Shown here one piece after another: positions 23,890 through 32,454 of a DNA stretch of 39,904 nucleotides. A program made the translations under genes and the position numbers. The notes below the pieces were generated by a model that was not told where the DNA came from, ran no database searches, and worked only from the letters and a program-made list of their open reading frames with translations. Location of the stretch: contig QJWJ01000226.1 in the NCBI GenBank assembly GCA_003235365.1, positions 1-39,904 of the forward strand. The letters run 5' to 3'. Source of the DNA: Deltaproteobacteria bacterium. Lineage in GTDB: Bacteria; Myxococcota_A; Polyangia; Polyangiales; Polyangiaceae. How positions within the stretch are numbered: position 1 is the stretch's first letter; the number at the start of each line of letters is the position of its first letter.

Positions 23890-24954
23890 GTGAGGACGTG
23901 GTGTCGCCGCGGTGGCTGGCGTCCGGTTGCGTTGGCTGCTTGGGTTGGGGCCTGTGGCGGCCAGGAAGTGAATCTGGGCAAGGCTCCCGCGCGTGCTACC
24001 GCCGCGCCGCAACCCCCGCAAACCCGACCCACCGACGCTGGTGTGTCCCCGCCGAGCCCGTCTCCCGACGCGACGACGACGGACCTGCCAGACGCAAGCC
24101 CGCCACCGCAACCGACGCGCGATGCAGAGCCTGTCGCGCCCGCTGCCAGCGAGGCGGCAGTGCCCGAAGAGCCCGGGCTGCTCTTCGACGAACCCCGACT
24201 GGTGGCCGTCATCAACTCGGACTTCAAGGACGACAATCCGACGCTCACCGGCGACATGCTCGAGATCTACTTCTCCTCGAGACGCGAGGACGACGCGGAC
24301 GTGTGGTTTGCGAGCCGCAGCAGCGTCACGGACGAGTTCTCCGAGCCCCAGCGGGTCGACGTGGTCAGCACCGAACAGTTCGACTCGAGCCCTGCCGTCG
24401 AGTCGGGTGGCTTGGTGCTGTGGGTCGGGTCTCGCCGCTCCGAAGAGCAATTGGGAGTCGACATCTTTCAAAGCACACGCGCCGCCCTGGGAGACCCGTG
24501 GGGCGAGCCGGTCCCCGTGCTGGAGTTGAATTCCACGGCAGACGACATTCCGCGGCCGACGGGGCAGCGGGGGATGGTCATGCCCCTCGCTTCACGCCGC
24601 GATCAGCAGATGTATCAAACGTACCTCGCCGAGCGTGCGACGCCTTCGGATCCATTTGGGCAACCCGTGCTCCTCGCAGGACTGACACGAGCGGACTCCA
24701 ACACGGTCGACGCGTTTCTCACCGACGACGGACTGACGCTGTTGTACGTTCACGCACAAGACGGGATCGGTGATCTGTACGTCAGCGAGCGCCAGTCCGC
24801 GGCCGACGCGTTCGTCGACGAACAGCCTCTGACGAGCCTCAACACCGCCGCCGACGAGCGGGACCCGTGGTTGAGCCCCGACGGCTCCATGCTCTACTTT
24901 GCCTCTGACAGGGAAGGCGTTCTGAACATCTACGTCGCTCGGCGTACCGAATAG
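23890..24954 (+). CDS. TolB/PD40-like beta-propeller lipoprotein
   Basis: 354 residues from the GTG at 23890, 4 bp after the previous stop with a GGGAG just upstream. WVGAC is a lipobox (Cys22). Residues about 30-95 are a Pro/Ala/Asp-rich linker. The rest repeats the PD40/WD40-like blade pattern: DNPTLTGDMLEIYFSSRRED with DVWFASR, FDSSPAVESGGLVLWVGSRR, FLTDDGLTLLYVHAQDGIGD with LYVSER, and ERDPWLSPDGSMLYFASDRE with NIYVARR. Such propellers bind peptides or polysaccharides on the periplasmic side. It closes the sigma-factor block. Confidence 0.85.
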   Translation: MRTWCRRGGWRPVALAAWVGACGGQEVNLGKAPARATAAPQPPQTRPTDAGVSPPSPSPDATTTDLPDASPPPQPTRDAEPVAPAASEAAVPEEPGLLFDEPRLVAVINSDFKDDNPTLTGDMLEIYFSSRREDDADVWFASRSSVTDEFSEPQRVDVVSTEQFDSSPAVESGGLVLWVGSRRSEEQLGVDIFQSTRAALGDPWGEPVPVLELNSTADDIPRPTGQRGMVMPLASRRDQQMYQTYLAERATPSDPFGQPVLLAGLTRADSNTVDAFLTDDGLTLLYVHAQDGIGDLYVSERQSAADAFVDEQPLTSLNTAADERDPWLSPDGSMLYFASDREGVLNIYVARRTE

Positions 24955-24989
24955 CGAACGCGTTCACGCCGCGCCCGCGCGTCAGAGGC

Positions 24990-25009
24990 GAGCCGTGCGA
25001 CGACGGCTC
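24990..25009. terminator. Hairpin between convergent genes
   Basis: GAGCCGT (24990-24996) and ACGGCTC (25003-25009) form a 7-bp stem with a 6-nt loop between the convergent ends at 24954 and 25020. There is no U-tract on either strand. It may serve both genes as a 3'-end structure. Confidence 0.35.
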
Positions 25010-25019
25010 CGCTGCATAC

Positions 25020-28000
25020 TCATTCGGCAGGAGCGATACCGGATTGGGCGGAGGCGTCGTCTTCCTCCGTGTGCAGCCCCAGCAGGCCGCGCACGTCTTC
25101 GACGATGATGTACAGCGCGGGCACCAGCAGCAGTGCGATCCCGGTGACGAACAAAGCTCCAAAGCCCAGACTGATCGCCATCGGGATGAGGAAGCGCGCT
25201 TGCCGCGACGTTTCGAAGATCATCGGCAACAAGCCGAAGAACGTCGTGAGTGATGTGAGCAAGATCGGTCGCAAGCGGCGTGTGCCCGCCAGGATCACCG
25301 ATTGCCAGTAGTCGTTGCCCTGTGCCCGAAAGCTGTTGACCGCGTCGACGAGTACCAACGAATCGTTCACGACGACGCCCGACAGGGCGATGATGCCCAG
25401 CACACTGATGAAGCTCAGCGAGTAATCCAGCAGCATGTGTCCCAGAACGGCTCCGAGAATGCCGAAAGGAATGGCAGACATGACCACCAGCGGCTGGCTG
25501 TAGCTCTTGAGCGGTACGGCCAGCAGCGCGAAGATCACGAACAGGGCGAACAGGAAGTTGGGGCCGAGTGAACTGAAGCTGTCACTGCGCTCCCGCTGTT
25601 GACCGACGAGTGCCGTGTCCAGGCCGCGGTACTGAGCGCGCAGTTGGGGCAGGACGTCGTTTTCCAGGGCTTCGAGTTCCGGGCGGGCGGACTTGACTCC
25701 AGTGACGAGCTCTGCGGACACGTTGACGTTGCGGTTTCCGTCCTCGCGAGTGATGGCAGTCGGCGCTTGTCCCCGCGCGAAGTCGGCCACGTAGGTGAGC
25801 GGCACGAACCCTGCGCCGGGAGCGGCCACGGTGAGTTGTTCGAGGTCGTACTCGGAGTTGCGTTGCTCTTGCGGGAGGCGAACGCGCACTTTCAACTCGT
25901 TGCGGCCTCGCTGCTCACGCAAGGCTTCGGCGCCGAAGAACGCGGAGCGCAAAGACCGCGCGACGTCGCTACTGGTGATCCCGAGACCCAATGCTTCGTT
26001 GCGCAGTCGGAAATCGAGCTGCGGCTTCCCCGCGGAGTAAGTGTTTTCGATGTTCGTCAGTGACGGATACTCCGTCAGACGGCTCGCTAAGATCTCGGAA
26101 GCCTCCGCCAGCACGCGCGAGTCACGATGGCTCAGCTGAACGTCCACGGCCTTGCCGGCACCGGGACCGGCGCTCGCACCGACGGTCAACGCCTCGATTC
26201 CGGCCATGGGCGGCAAGCGGCTGCGCCACGAGTCGGCGAAGCGTTGGCTCGAGAAGTCGCGCTTCTCCGAAGGCACGAGACCGAGTTCGATGGTGACCAG
26301 GTGGCTGCCTTGAGCGGCCGGGCCAGCGCTCGGACCACGCCCCTTGGGCCCGGTGCCGATCTGGGTGAACATCCCGCGCTTGATCGAGTCGCCGCCGAAC
26401 TCTGCGACGGTCTCGTCGGCTGCATGCTCCAAGATCTGCGCCACCTCGGTGGTGTGTTCGAGCGGCGTACCGTACGGCAGCCGCACGGACGCCGTCACGA
26501 TGTCGCCTTCGAGCGTGGGGAAGAACGCGAACGGGACGACCCCGCTCTTGACCAAGCTGGCGCAAACCATGAGGCTCGCGACTCCGGAGGCAACGACGGC
26601 GTAGCGCCAGCGCAGCATCACGTTCAGAAACGGACGGTAGACGTTCTCGATGAACGCGTTGAGCCACTTGTTCACTATCCGTTGCAGGTGGTCGACGGGC
26701 AGCATGACCATCGTGAACACGGGCCCGATGCTGCTCGCCCACAGCCCTCGAGGGTTCGACTCGTGAGCCATGTGCGCTGGCAGCACGAAGAACGATTCGA
26801 TCAGTGACACCACCAGGACGGCGATCACGACCAGGGGGATCATGCTCATGATCTTGCCCATGGTCCCGGGGATGAAGAACAGCGGAGCGAACGCGGCGCA
26901 GGTCGTGAGGATCGAGAATACGACGGGTACCGACATTTCACGCGCGCCGACGATGGCCGCTTCCAGCGGGCCCATGCCTTGCAGGCGCTTGCTGTGGATG
27001 TTCTCCGAGACGATGATCGCGTCGTCCACCACCATGCCCAAGGTGACGATCAGCGCGAACAGCGTGACCATGTTGATCGACGCATCCAAGACGCCCATCA
27101 ACATGAACGCCCCCAGAAACGAGATGGGGATGCCGAGCGCGACCCACGCGGCCAGCCGGCGCTGGAGAAACAGTGCCAGCGTCACCAACACCAGGAGCAA
27201 GCCGCTCTTGGCGTTGCGCACCAACAGATCGATGCGCGACTCCAACAACTCCGAGTCGTCGTCCCAGACCGCGACGGAGACGTTGTCGGGCAGCTCGGCG
27301 TCGGCGCGCTCGGCGTAGGTCTTGACCGCCTCGGCGACGCTCGTCGGTGTTTCGTCGCCCACGCGGTAGGCGGTGAGGCGTACCGCCGGGTTGCCGTCGA
27401 AGAGCGACGCTTGGTCGGTGTCTTCGTAACCGTCGTGGATCGTCGCGATGTCGCTCAGGCGCACCTCTTCGGAACGCGTTGGGCTGTGCACCACGATGTC
27501 GCCGAAGTCGCTGCCGCGCTTGCGTCGGTCCGCGACGCGCACGAGCAGCTCGCCACCTTTGGTATCGATGCCGCCGCCCGGCAGCTCCACCGACGCGCTG
27601 CGGATCTGCTGAGCGATTTGCTCGAGGCTCAGACCGTATGCTTCCAGGGTTTCCCGGGGGACCTCGACGCTCACCTCGAGCGGACGCACTCCGGAAATCT
27701 CGACTTGAGTGATTTCCGGCAGCGCCAACAGATCCGCGCGCGCGGTTTCGGCGATCTCGTGCAGCGTCGCATCGTCGTGGGCACCTGAGAAGATCAGCGA
27801 GATCACCGGCCGTCGCCGCGACATGACCGAAACGGTCGGCTCTTCCGCGTCCAATGGGAAGGTCTGGATGCGATCGATCTCGTTCTTGACGTCCGCCAAC
27901 ACCTTGTTGGGATCGACGCCGAGCAGCAACTCGATACTCACGTTCCCCGCGCCCTCGGCCGCGACCGACTTGATGCGTTTGACGCCGTCCAGGCCCCGCA

Positions 28001-28259
28001 CCGCTTCTTCGATGGCCAATACGATCCCCTGCTCGACTTCACTGGGACTGGCGCCGGGGTAGGTGACCGTCACCGAGATGACGTCGAGCTCGAACTCCGG
28101 AAAGACCTCCTGCTTGAGCGAAACGACGGAGATCAATCCCCCGATGATCGCCACCAACATGATCAGGTTGGCGGCGACGGAGTTCTTCGTCATCCACGCG
28201 ATCGGGCCCTTGGCGCCCTTCATGAACTCCTTGTCGCTGCGCGACGTCGAGTGGGCCAT
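25020..28259 (-). CDS. RND efflux permease (AcrB/HAE family)
   Basis: 1079 residues, the usual length for an RND pump. Motifs: NSVAANLIMLVAIIGGLISV (TM1), YPGASPSEVEQGIV and AEGAGNVSIELLLG (porter domain), TLGMVVDDAIIVSENI with Asp412-Asp413 at the proton-relay position of TM4, the matching FISVLGIIALSGVVVNDSLV in the second half, and a cytoplasmic C-terminal tail. It uses the proton gradient to export substrates across the envelope together with the adaptor encoded immediately upstream. The start codon overlaps the adaptor stop by one base (TGATG), so they are translated together. No outer-membrane factor (TolC type) is in the window. The substrate cannot be read from the sequence; the lack of CusA-like Met/Asp metal motifs argues for organic compounds. 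Confidence 0.93.
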   Translation of the reverse strand: MAHSTSRSDKEFMKGAKGPIAWMTKNSVAANLIMLVAIIGGLISVVSLKQEVFPEFELDVISVTVTYPGASPSEVEQGIVLAIEEAVRGLDGVKRIKSVAAEGAGNVSIELLLGVDPNKVLADVKNEIDRIQTFPLDAEEPTVSVMSRRRPVISLIFSGAHDDATLHEIAETARADLLALPEITQVEISGVRPLEVSVEVPRETLEAYGLSLEQIAQQIRSASVELPGGGIDTKGGELLVRVADRRKRGSDFGDIVVHSPTRSEEVRLSDIATIHDGYEDTDQASLFDGNPAVRLTAYRVGDETPTSVAEAVKTYAERADAELPDNVSVAVWDDDSELLESRIDLLVRNAKSGLLLVLVTLALFLQRRLAAWVALGIPISFLGAFMLMGVLDASINMVTLFALIVTLGMVVDDAIIVSENIHSKRLQGMGPLEAAIVGAREMSVPVVFSILTTCAAFAPLFFIPGTMGKIMSMIPLVVIAVLVVSLIESFFVLPAHMAHESNPRGLWASSIGPVFTMVMLPVDHLQRIVNKWLNAFIENVYRPFLNVMLRWRYAVVASGVASLMVCASLVKSGVVPFAFFPTLEGDIVTASVRLPYGTPLEHTTEVAQILEHAADETVAEFGGDSIKRGMFTQIGTGPKGRGPSAGPAAQGSHLVTIELGLVPSEKRDFSSQRFADSWRSRLPPMAGIEALTVGASAGPGAGKAVDVQLSHRDSRVLAEASEILASRLTEYPSLTNIENTYSAGKPQLDFRLRNEALGLGITSSDVARSLRSAFFGAEALREQRGRNELKVRVRLPQEQRNSEYDLEQLTVAAPGAGFVPLTYVADFARGQAPTAITREDGNRNVNVSAELVTGVKSARPELEALENDVLPQLRAQYRGLDTALVGQQRERSDSFSSLGPNFLFALFVIFALLAVPLKSYSQPLVVMSAIPFGILGAVLGHMLLDYSLSFISVLGIIALSGVVVNDSLVLVDAVNSFRAQGNDYWQSVILAGTRRLRPILLTSLTTFFGLLPMIFETSRQARFLIPMAISLGFGALFVTGIALLLVPALYIIVEDVRGLLGLHTEEDDASAQSGIAPAE

Positions 28260-29548
28260 CAGTTGACCTCTTGCTTGGGCTTCGCTGACGAGCTGGCGCC
28301 GCTACCGTCCGGCGAGGGTTCGACGGCGGCCTGCGATGGCGTCTGCGTCGTCTCTGCGCTGCCTGCGGGCGGAACGACGGCCACCTTGGTGCCGGCGATG
28401 GGATTGGACTGGCGCGTGAGCACCAGTCGATCCCCGGCTGCGACGCCCGAGGTGACGTAAACGTTGTCTGCGTCGCCCCAGGCCACCGTCACTTGTCGGC
28501 GTTCGAGCTTGTCTTCTTTGCCCATCACCCAGACGACGTTGCCTTCGTAGACCGTTTGACGCGGCAGCGTGTACACCTGATCGAACCGTTGCCCCTCGAT
28601 CGCCACCTGGACGTGCGCCCCCGACAGCAATGGCAAGCCGCGCTCCGGGTTGAATGGGTCGTCGACGGTCACCACCACCTGGGCCCGCCGCGTGCGGTCG
28701 TCGAGTTGATTGACCAACCGAGTGACCTGGCCTGGCCGTACGATGTACTTGCCGTTGCTCAGACGCTGGCGCACCTCGACGGTCGACCCGTGCTCGGCGT
28801 TGACGCCGGGGATGCTGATCAACGACAATTCCTCGACGCTGATCGCGACCATGACCCACATCTGGTCGGTGCCGATCAAGCGCGCCAACTGGGATTGAGG
28901 TCCCACGACTTGGCCGAGATCCACGTTTTCCGAGATCACGGTGGCGTCGAAGGGGGCGCGCAGCGACGTTCGCGACAAGTTGAGCTTGGCCCGATCGAGC
29001 CCTCGCTGGCCGGCGCCGAGGTTTGCTTCGGCGGCGGCCTTTTGACTCTCTCGTGAGAACAGTGGAGGTGGCGCTCCGGATTCACCCAAGACCTGCCACT
29101 CGTGTATCGCCAGCTCCTGTTGAGCCTGTTCGCGTTCCACTTCGAGCTCGGCGCTGCGCAGGTTGCCGTTCTGTTGCTCGACGGCGAGTTTGTAATCGCG
29201 CGGGTCGATGCGCACGAGCAGATCGCCCTTCTTGACCCGCCCACCGGGAACCATGGCCTTGGATACGTGTACGACTTCCCCCGTGACTTGTGGGATGACG
29301 ATCACCTGTTGGGCGGGGGTGGCCAATCCGGTGCCCTCGATCACGGCTTTGCGTGCTCGGGGCTCGAGCGGTTGGACTTCCACCAAGGGTACGGGTTTGT
29401 CCACCGCGTGGCGTTCGGCGGTCGGAGCTTTCTTGGCGACCCAGCGCGAAATGCCCGCACCCACTGCGAGTATGACCAACGGCAGCAGAAGCCGAATGAT
29501 GTTGGTTTTCATGCTTTGTTTTCGTTCGGGGGCCATGGTCTGGGTCAC
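28259..29548 (-). CDS. RND efflux periplasmic adaptor (HlyD/MFP family)
   Basis: About 429 residues from the GTG at 29548, chosen because GAGG lies 5 nt upstream. ATGs at 29536 and 29512 are possible but lack ribosome-binding sites. NIIRLLLPLVILAVGAGI is an N-terminal membrane anchor. The adaptor domains follow in order: lipoyl half (VIVIPQVTGEVVHVSKAMVP, GDLLVRID), a helical hairpin with Gln/Glu-rich coiled coil (LRSAELEVEREQAQQEL), the second lipoyl half (LRAPFDATVISENVDLGQVV), a beta-barrel (WVMVAISVEELSLISIPG), and the membrane-proximal part (YTLPRQTVYEGNVVWVMGKE, VTSGVAAGDRLVL). The C-terminal tail is Pro/Ser/Ala-rich. It is the first gene of the two-gene pump operon. Confidence 0.92.
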   Translation of the reverse strand: MTQTMAPERKQSMKTNIIRLLLPLVILAVGAGISRWVAKKAPTAERHAVDKPVPLVEVQPLEPRARKAVIEGTGLATPAQQVIVIPQVTGEVVHVSKAMVPGGRVKKGDLLVRIDPRDYKLAVEQQNGNLRSAELEVEREQAQQELAIHEWQVLGESGAPPPLFSRESQKAAAEANLGAGQRGLDRAKLNLSRTSLRAPFDATVISENVDLGQVVGPQSQLARLIGTDQMWVMVAISVEELSLISIPGVNAEHGSTVEVRQRLSNGKYIVRPGQVTRLVNQLDDRTRRAQVVVTVDDPFNPERGLPLLSGAHVQVAIEGQRFDQVYTLPRQTVYEGNVVWVMGKEDKLERRQVTVAWGDADNVYVTSGVAAGDRLVLTRQSNPIAGTKVAVVPPAGSAETTQTPSQAAVEPSPDGSGASSSAKPKQEVN

Positions 29549-29738
29549 TGCTACCTCGGGTCGCCTGGGCCGCAGCCCTGGGGCAGATCCGCCTGGACAT
29601 GGCCCCATGGGGTCCGGACGTCAACTGCCGTGTCACCTGTTGGGCGGGACCGCGACATCGACGCCGGCCTTTGGCCCCAACGGCGCTCGTCGTGGAGGGA
29701 CCTCACGAAACTTGCCGCTGACCTTCCGCGAAAGGCTG

Positions 29739-30872
29739 TTAGTGGCAGCCGGAAAACACCAGCTGCCCCGACACGGACGGACAATCGATGGACACGCTTC
29801 CGTCTACCGCCCAGATGTCGTTGATGCTGGTGTTCGTTCTGTCGACGCGGACGTCGAATCGGGCACATCCGGCGCCGTCGAACACGCGGTTTGGTTGTCC
29901 GGGACGAACCGCCACCAAGACGTGACCTTTGACGGGATCGGCCACGACGCGCAACAGCTGCCCCCGCGCCGCCCCCGAACTGATCGTCACGCCGCCGAAC
30001 CCTTCTCGCTGTCCGGACACGCAATCGTCGCCTGCGAACGTCCACGGGTCGTCGCCTTTGGTCGTCAGCGTTCCCGACACTTCCGTGTGCGCCGCGAACG
30101 CAAACAAGCCGATGCCTCCCGCGACCAGGCCCGGCACCGCCAGTGCGGCGAGAGCGCCCGACAGCGCGCCGCGCTGGGCTGGCCCGGCGAGTTGCACTGG
30201 CTCCCTGGCGAGCTCACCCTCGACGGCGACGTCCACGATGCCCAGCGCGGCTTCCAGCTGTTGCTCGATGAACCAAGCTTGATGAGCCGATGCCAGTGGC
30301 GCCACCAGGGTCAACGGCTCGGCGCTCGAATGCAACTGCGCCCGGACCGCGTAGAGCGCACCGTGCTTGACGGCGAACAGTTGCTTGACGTCTGCGCGCC
30401 GTGCCGAACGTTTGAGGCCAAAGGGGCTCGGCAGTGGCCCGTGGGTGACACTGATACCGTGCTGGTCGACGCTGACCGCCGTTGCATTGACGAACATCGC
30501 GACCAAGTTGTAGTTCCAGCTCAGCGCGATGAGCGTGCCCGCGATGAGCCAGCCGTTGGGCTCCGTCGTCGACCAGAAGTAAGCGACCACCAAGTCGACC
30601 ATGCTGAACACAGCCAGCATCACCCAGTGCTTGGTCCGCAGCCACGGTCTCTTCAGTACCAAGGCGTCGGGGCGGCGGCTCATGGTCATCCCCGCGGGGA
30701 GCTGAACGTTCGGTGTTGCCTCGGGGGCGGACTGGGGCGCGGTCGCAGTGGCTGAGCGCAGATCGCAAAGGCGTCCACAGTTGCCGCAGGTGGCGAGATC
30801 GCGCTGGGCGTCGATGTCTTTGGATTCGAACGGGGTCTGACAGTTCGGACAAGCGGTGCTGGAATTCGTCAT
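29739..30872 (-). CDS. Zinc-ribbon membrane protein of unknown function
   Basis: 377 residues. The N-terminus holds a rubredoxin-like zinc ribbon: CPNC (Cys8, Cys11) and CGNC (Cys29, Cys32), with an extra Cys36. Two adjacent TM helices follow at about 82-100 and 107-127 (WVMLAVFSMVDLVVAYF, WLIAGTLIALSWNYNLVAMF), then a PH-like or beta-rich cytoplasmic part. A third hydrophobic helix lies at about 233-258 (ALAALAVPGLVAGGIGLFAF). The C-terminal ~120 residues are predicted beta-rich with scattered Cys (DDCVSGQREG, CARFDVRVD, IDCPSVSGQLVFSGC). This ribbon-plus-TM layout occurs in many uncharacterised myxobacterial proteins. A palindrome lies just upstream of the start. Function unknown. Confidence 0.78.
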   Translation of the reverse strand: MTNSSTACPNCQTPFESKDIDAQRDLATCGNCGRLCDLRSATATAPQSAPEATPNVQLPAGMTMSRRPDALVLKRPWLRTKHWVMLAVFSMVDLVVAYFWSTTEPNGWLIAGTLIALSWNYNLVAMFVNATAVSVDQHGISVTHGPLPSPFGLKRSARRADVKQLFAVKHGALYAVRAQLHSSAEPLTLVAPLASAHQAWFIEQQLEAALGIVDVAVEGELAREPVQLAGPAQRGALSGALAALAVPGLVAGGIGLFAFAAHTEVSGTLTTKGDDPWTFAGDDCVSGQREGFGGVTISSGAARGQLLRVVADPVKGHVLVAVRPGQPNRVFDGAGCARFDVRVDRTNTSINDIWAVDGSVSIDCPSVSGQLVFSGCH

Positions 30873-31214
30873 CGTCGGTATGGTTGCTGGTTACCAGCCG
30901 CAACGGGGTGTACCGTGCGGTTACCCCTCGCGCGGTTGCTGAGTGTATCAGGCAATGACCGACGGGCGAGGGGAGGGCCCGCAAAAGGGCTCGGTCGCGA
31001 CTCGTCTCCCGCGGGATGACAATGGCGCACATGTGCGACGCGATCGTTACCGTGGGTCTCGAACGACGTGCGGCGCTGGAGCGCAGCCGCACCCCACCGT
31101 GAATTCAGGCCATCGGCTCGGCCAACCGACAGTGCGACGCAAGTCGAAACACTGTCGCAACCCGGTGCCGCGACGCTCGGGCTGCCGAGCGGGTCGGCGC
31201 GACAGGTGGAGAAC
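30873..31214. other. Non-coding gap of about 340 bp with two palindromes
   Basis: This separates the divergent zinc-ribbon and H-lectin genes. It holds GCTGG-TTA-CCAGC at 30886-30898 and the perfect 12-bp palindrome CGCACATGTGCG at 31026-31037. I see no coding sequence in it; the frame of the lectin gene is open back to 31068 but lacks coding character. Confidence 0.5.
30886..30898 (-). promoter_or_regulatory. Palindrome upstream of zinc-ribbon gene
   Basis: GCTGG-TTA-CCAGC, extended outward by GTT/AAC with a one-base bulge, lies 13 bp upstream of the ATG at 30872. It could be an operator or an mRNA hairpin that affects translation. Confidence 0.35.
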
Positions 31215-31544
31215 ATGAGTGCAGAAATCGAACCGTTGGTATTCCTGGCTGGGGTGAACAAGCTCGGCGGTGAGGGGGATTGGCCGCTCTCGTTGCCGGG
31301 CGAGCCGGGGCCGCAGGGCGAGCGGCGCAGTTGCGTTCAGTCCGTTGCCTTCGAGCGCGCGTTTCGGTCCGCACCCGTCGTTCACGTCGGTGTCGTGGGC
31401 TTCGACATCTCCAACCACGATTGCGCGCGCCTGCAGGTGCGAGCGGTGAACATCACCGAGTCGGGGTTCGACGTCATGGTCGAAACCTGGCTCAATTCCA
31501 GGGTGTGGTCGGTCGACGTCAGTTGGTTCGCCATCGGCTCCTGA
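31215..31544 (+). CDS. Stand-alone H-type lectin domain protein
   Basis: 109 residues from the ATG at 31215, with GGAG 3 nt upstream. Residues 44-107 match the H-type lectin domain of Helix pomatia agglutinin and discoidin C-termini: FERAFRSAPVVHVGVVGFDI, then SNHDCARLQVRAVNITESGF, then DVMVETWLNSRVWSVDVSWFA. The conserved Trp, Arg and Asn-Ile-Thr positions are kept. Members bind GalNAc or GlcNAc-type sugars, usually as hexamers or trimers. There is no signal peptide and no other domain, so it is either cytoplasmic or released by a non-classical route. The N-terminal 43 residues are a short Gly/Pro-containing arm. It lies isolated between two long non-coding stretches. Confidence 0.88.
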   Translation: MSAEIEPLVFLAGVNKLGGEGDWPLSLPGEPGPQGERRSCVQSVAFERAFRSAPVVHVGVVGFDISNHDCARLQVRAVNITESGFDVMVETWLNSRVWSVDVSWFAIGS

Positions 31545-31908
31545 GGCACGCGCGGTTTCCGGCCTCGGTCATCCCGTTGCGGGCTGCGCTTCGCGCCGGC
31601 GTTCCGCTGTGGACGTTTCGCGCCCGCCGTCCGGCTGTTGGCCTGTCCCTGGAGTGCCCCCGTTCCGGATGTTTACCTGCAACGGTATTCGGTTGGGCGG
31701 TAGGCATGGCGGTCCTGAGCGGGGCAGCTCGAGCCTCGGCAATGTATGCTCGTGCCGGCGTCGTGGGGCAGCGACGCACCTGCGCCCATCGATCGGCAGC
31801 GGCGTCGTGGCAGAGTTGCAGCTGCGAGCGGTAGACTAACGAAATCGAAAGTAGCGGTCGTCGCGGGGCGTGAGCTCCGATCCGGTCGCTGTGTCTTGGG
31901 AGTTGATC
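31545..31908. other. Gap of about 360 bp
   Basis: Between the H-lectin and the TerB-like gene. The only element I notice is TAGACT at 31832-31837, about 75 bp before the TerB-like start. No supportable gene lies here; the open plus-strand frames have no recognisable protein character. Confidence 0.5.
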
Positions 31909-32265
31909 ATGAATGACGAAAATCGACGCATCATCTGTCGGATGCTGGGCGGTCTCGTGACCAGTGACTTGGACGTCGGGGACGACGAACGCGCGTTCCT
32001 CGACAAGGTCATGGCGCAGTTCGAGATCCCCGAATCGGAGTGGGACGCGCTGTTCCCGCTGATGGAACCCCAAGAGGCACGCGACGCGCTGTTGGAGTTG
32101 GAACCACCGGTGCGCGAGGAGGCGCTGAACCTACTGATCCAAGCCGCCGCCGTGGACAGGGTAGTCAACGAGGCCGAACGGGAGTACCTCGACTGCGTGG
32201 CCTCGGCGGTGGGTATCGACGATTCGGAACTGTCTCGCCGCATCGAGGCCTTGCTCGCGGCGTGA
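31909..32265 (+). CDS. TerB-like small protein
   Basis: 118 residues. The ATG at 31909 has GGGAG 6 nt upstream; an in-frame GTG at 31870 lacks such a site. Short all-helical protein with the acidic pattern of the tellurite-resistance TerB family: CRMLGGLVTSDLDVGDDERA followed by FLDKVMAQFEI, then LIQAAAVDRVVNEAEREY and LDCVASAVGIDD, giving the paired 'D...ver.Er..L...a..lgi' halves. TerB proteins are cytoplasmic metal-binding or scaffold proteins. No ter-operon genes are nearby, so tellurite resistance is not implied. A TAGACT hexamer (31832-31837) may be its -10 box. Confidence 0.82.
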   Translation: MNDENRRIICRMLGGLVTSDLDVGDDERAFLDKVMAQFEIPESEWDALFPLMEPQEARDALLELEPPVREEALNLLIQAAAVDRVVNEAEREYLDCVASAVGIDDSELSRRIEALLAA

Positions 32266-32415
32266 CGTTTCGAACCAACTGCGGCCCGCTCCGAGCAGGT
32301 TGGGGGTTGGGCTTGCAGTCGGTCGGCGTCATCAGTCGTCCCATCATGCGGTCCGCCGTCGCGCATCGGCTCTTGGGAGGCGCGCGGCGGCCCGCAGCGC
32401 GCGTCGCGGCGCCTG

Positions 32416-32445
32416 CTGACGGCGCGACGCCTGGCGTGGTAGCGT
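32416..32445 (+). promoter_or_regulatory. Promoter-like elements for msrB
   Basis: CTGACG (32416-32421) and TAGCGT (32440-32445) are 18 bp apart. The predicted transcription start is about 3 nt before the ATG at 32455, where no Shine-Dalgarno sequence is seen. Confidence 0.35.
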
Positions 32446-32454
32446 CAGCTCGCC

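Noticed and set aside
22938..24257. A 439-codon minus-strand frame
   Set aside because: Antisense to the sigma/TM-protein genes; low-complexity, no motif.
25020..29548. Heavy-metal RND pump (CusA/CusB type)
   Set aside because: The permease keeps HAE-type motifs, and I see no metal-binding Met clusters or metal-related neighbours.
31909..32265. Tellurite resistance function
   Set aside because: Only a TerB-like fold is visible; terA, terC, terD/E genes are absent from the window.
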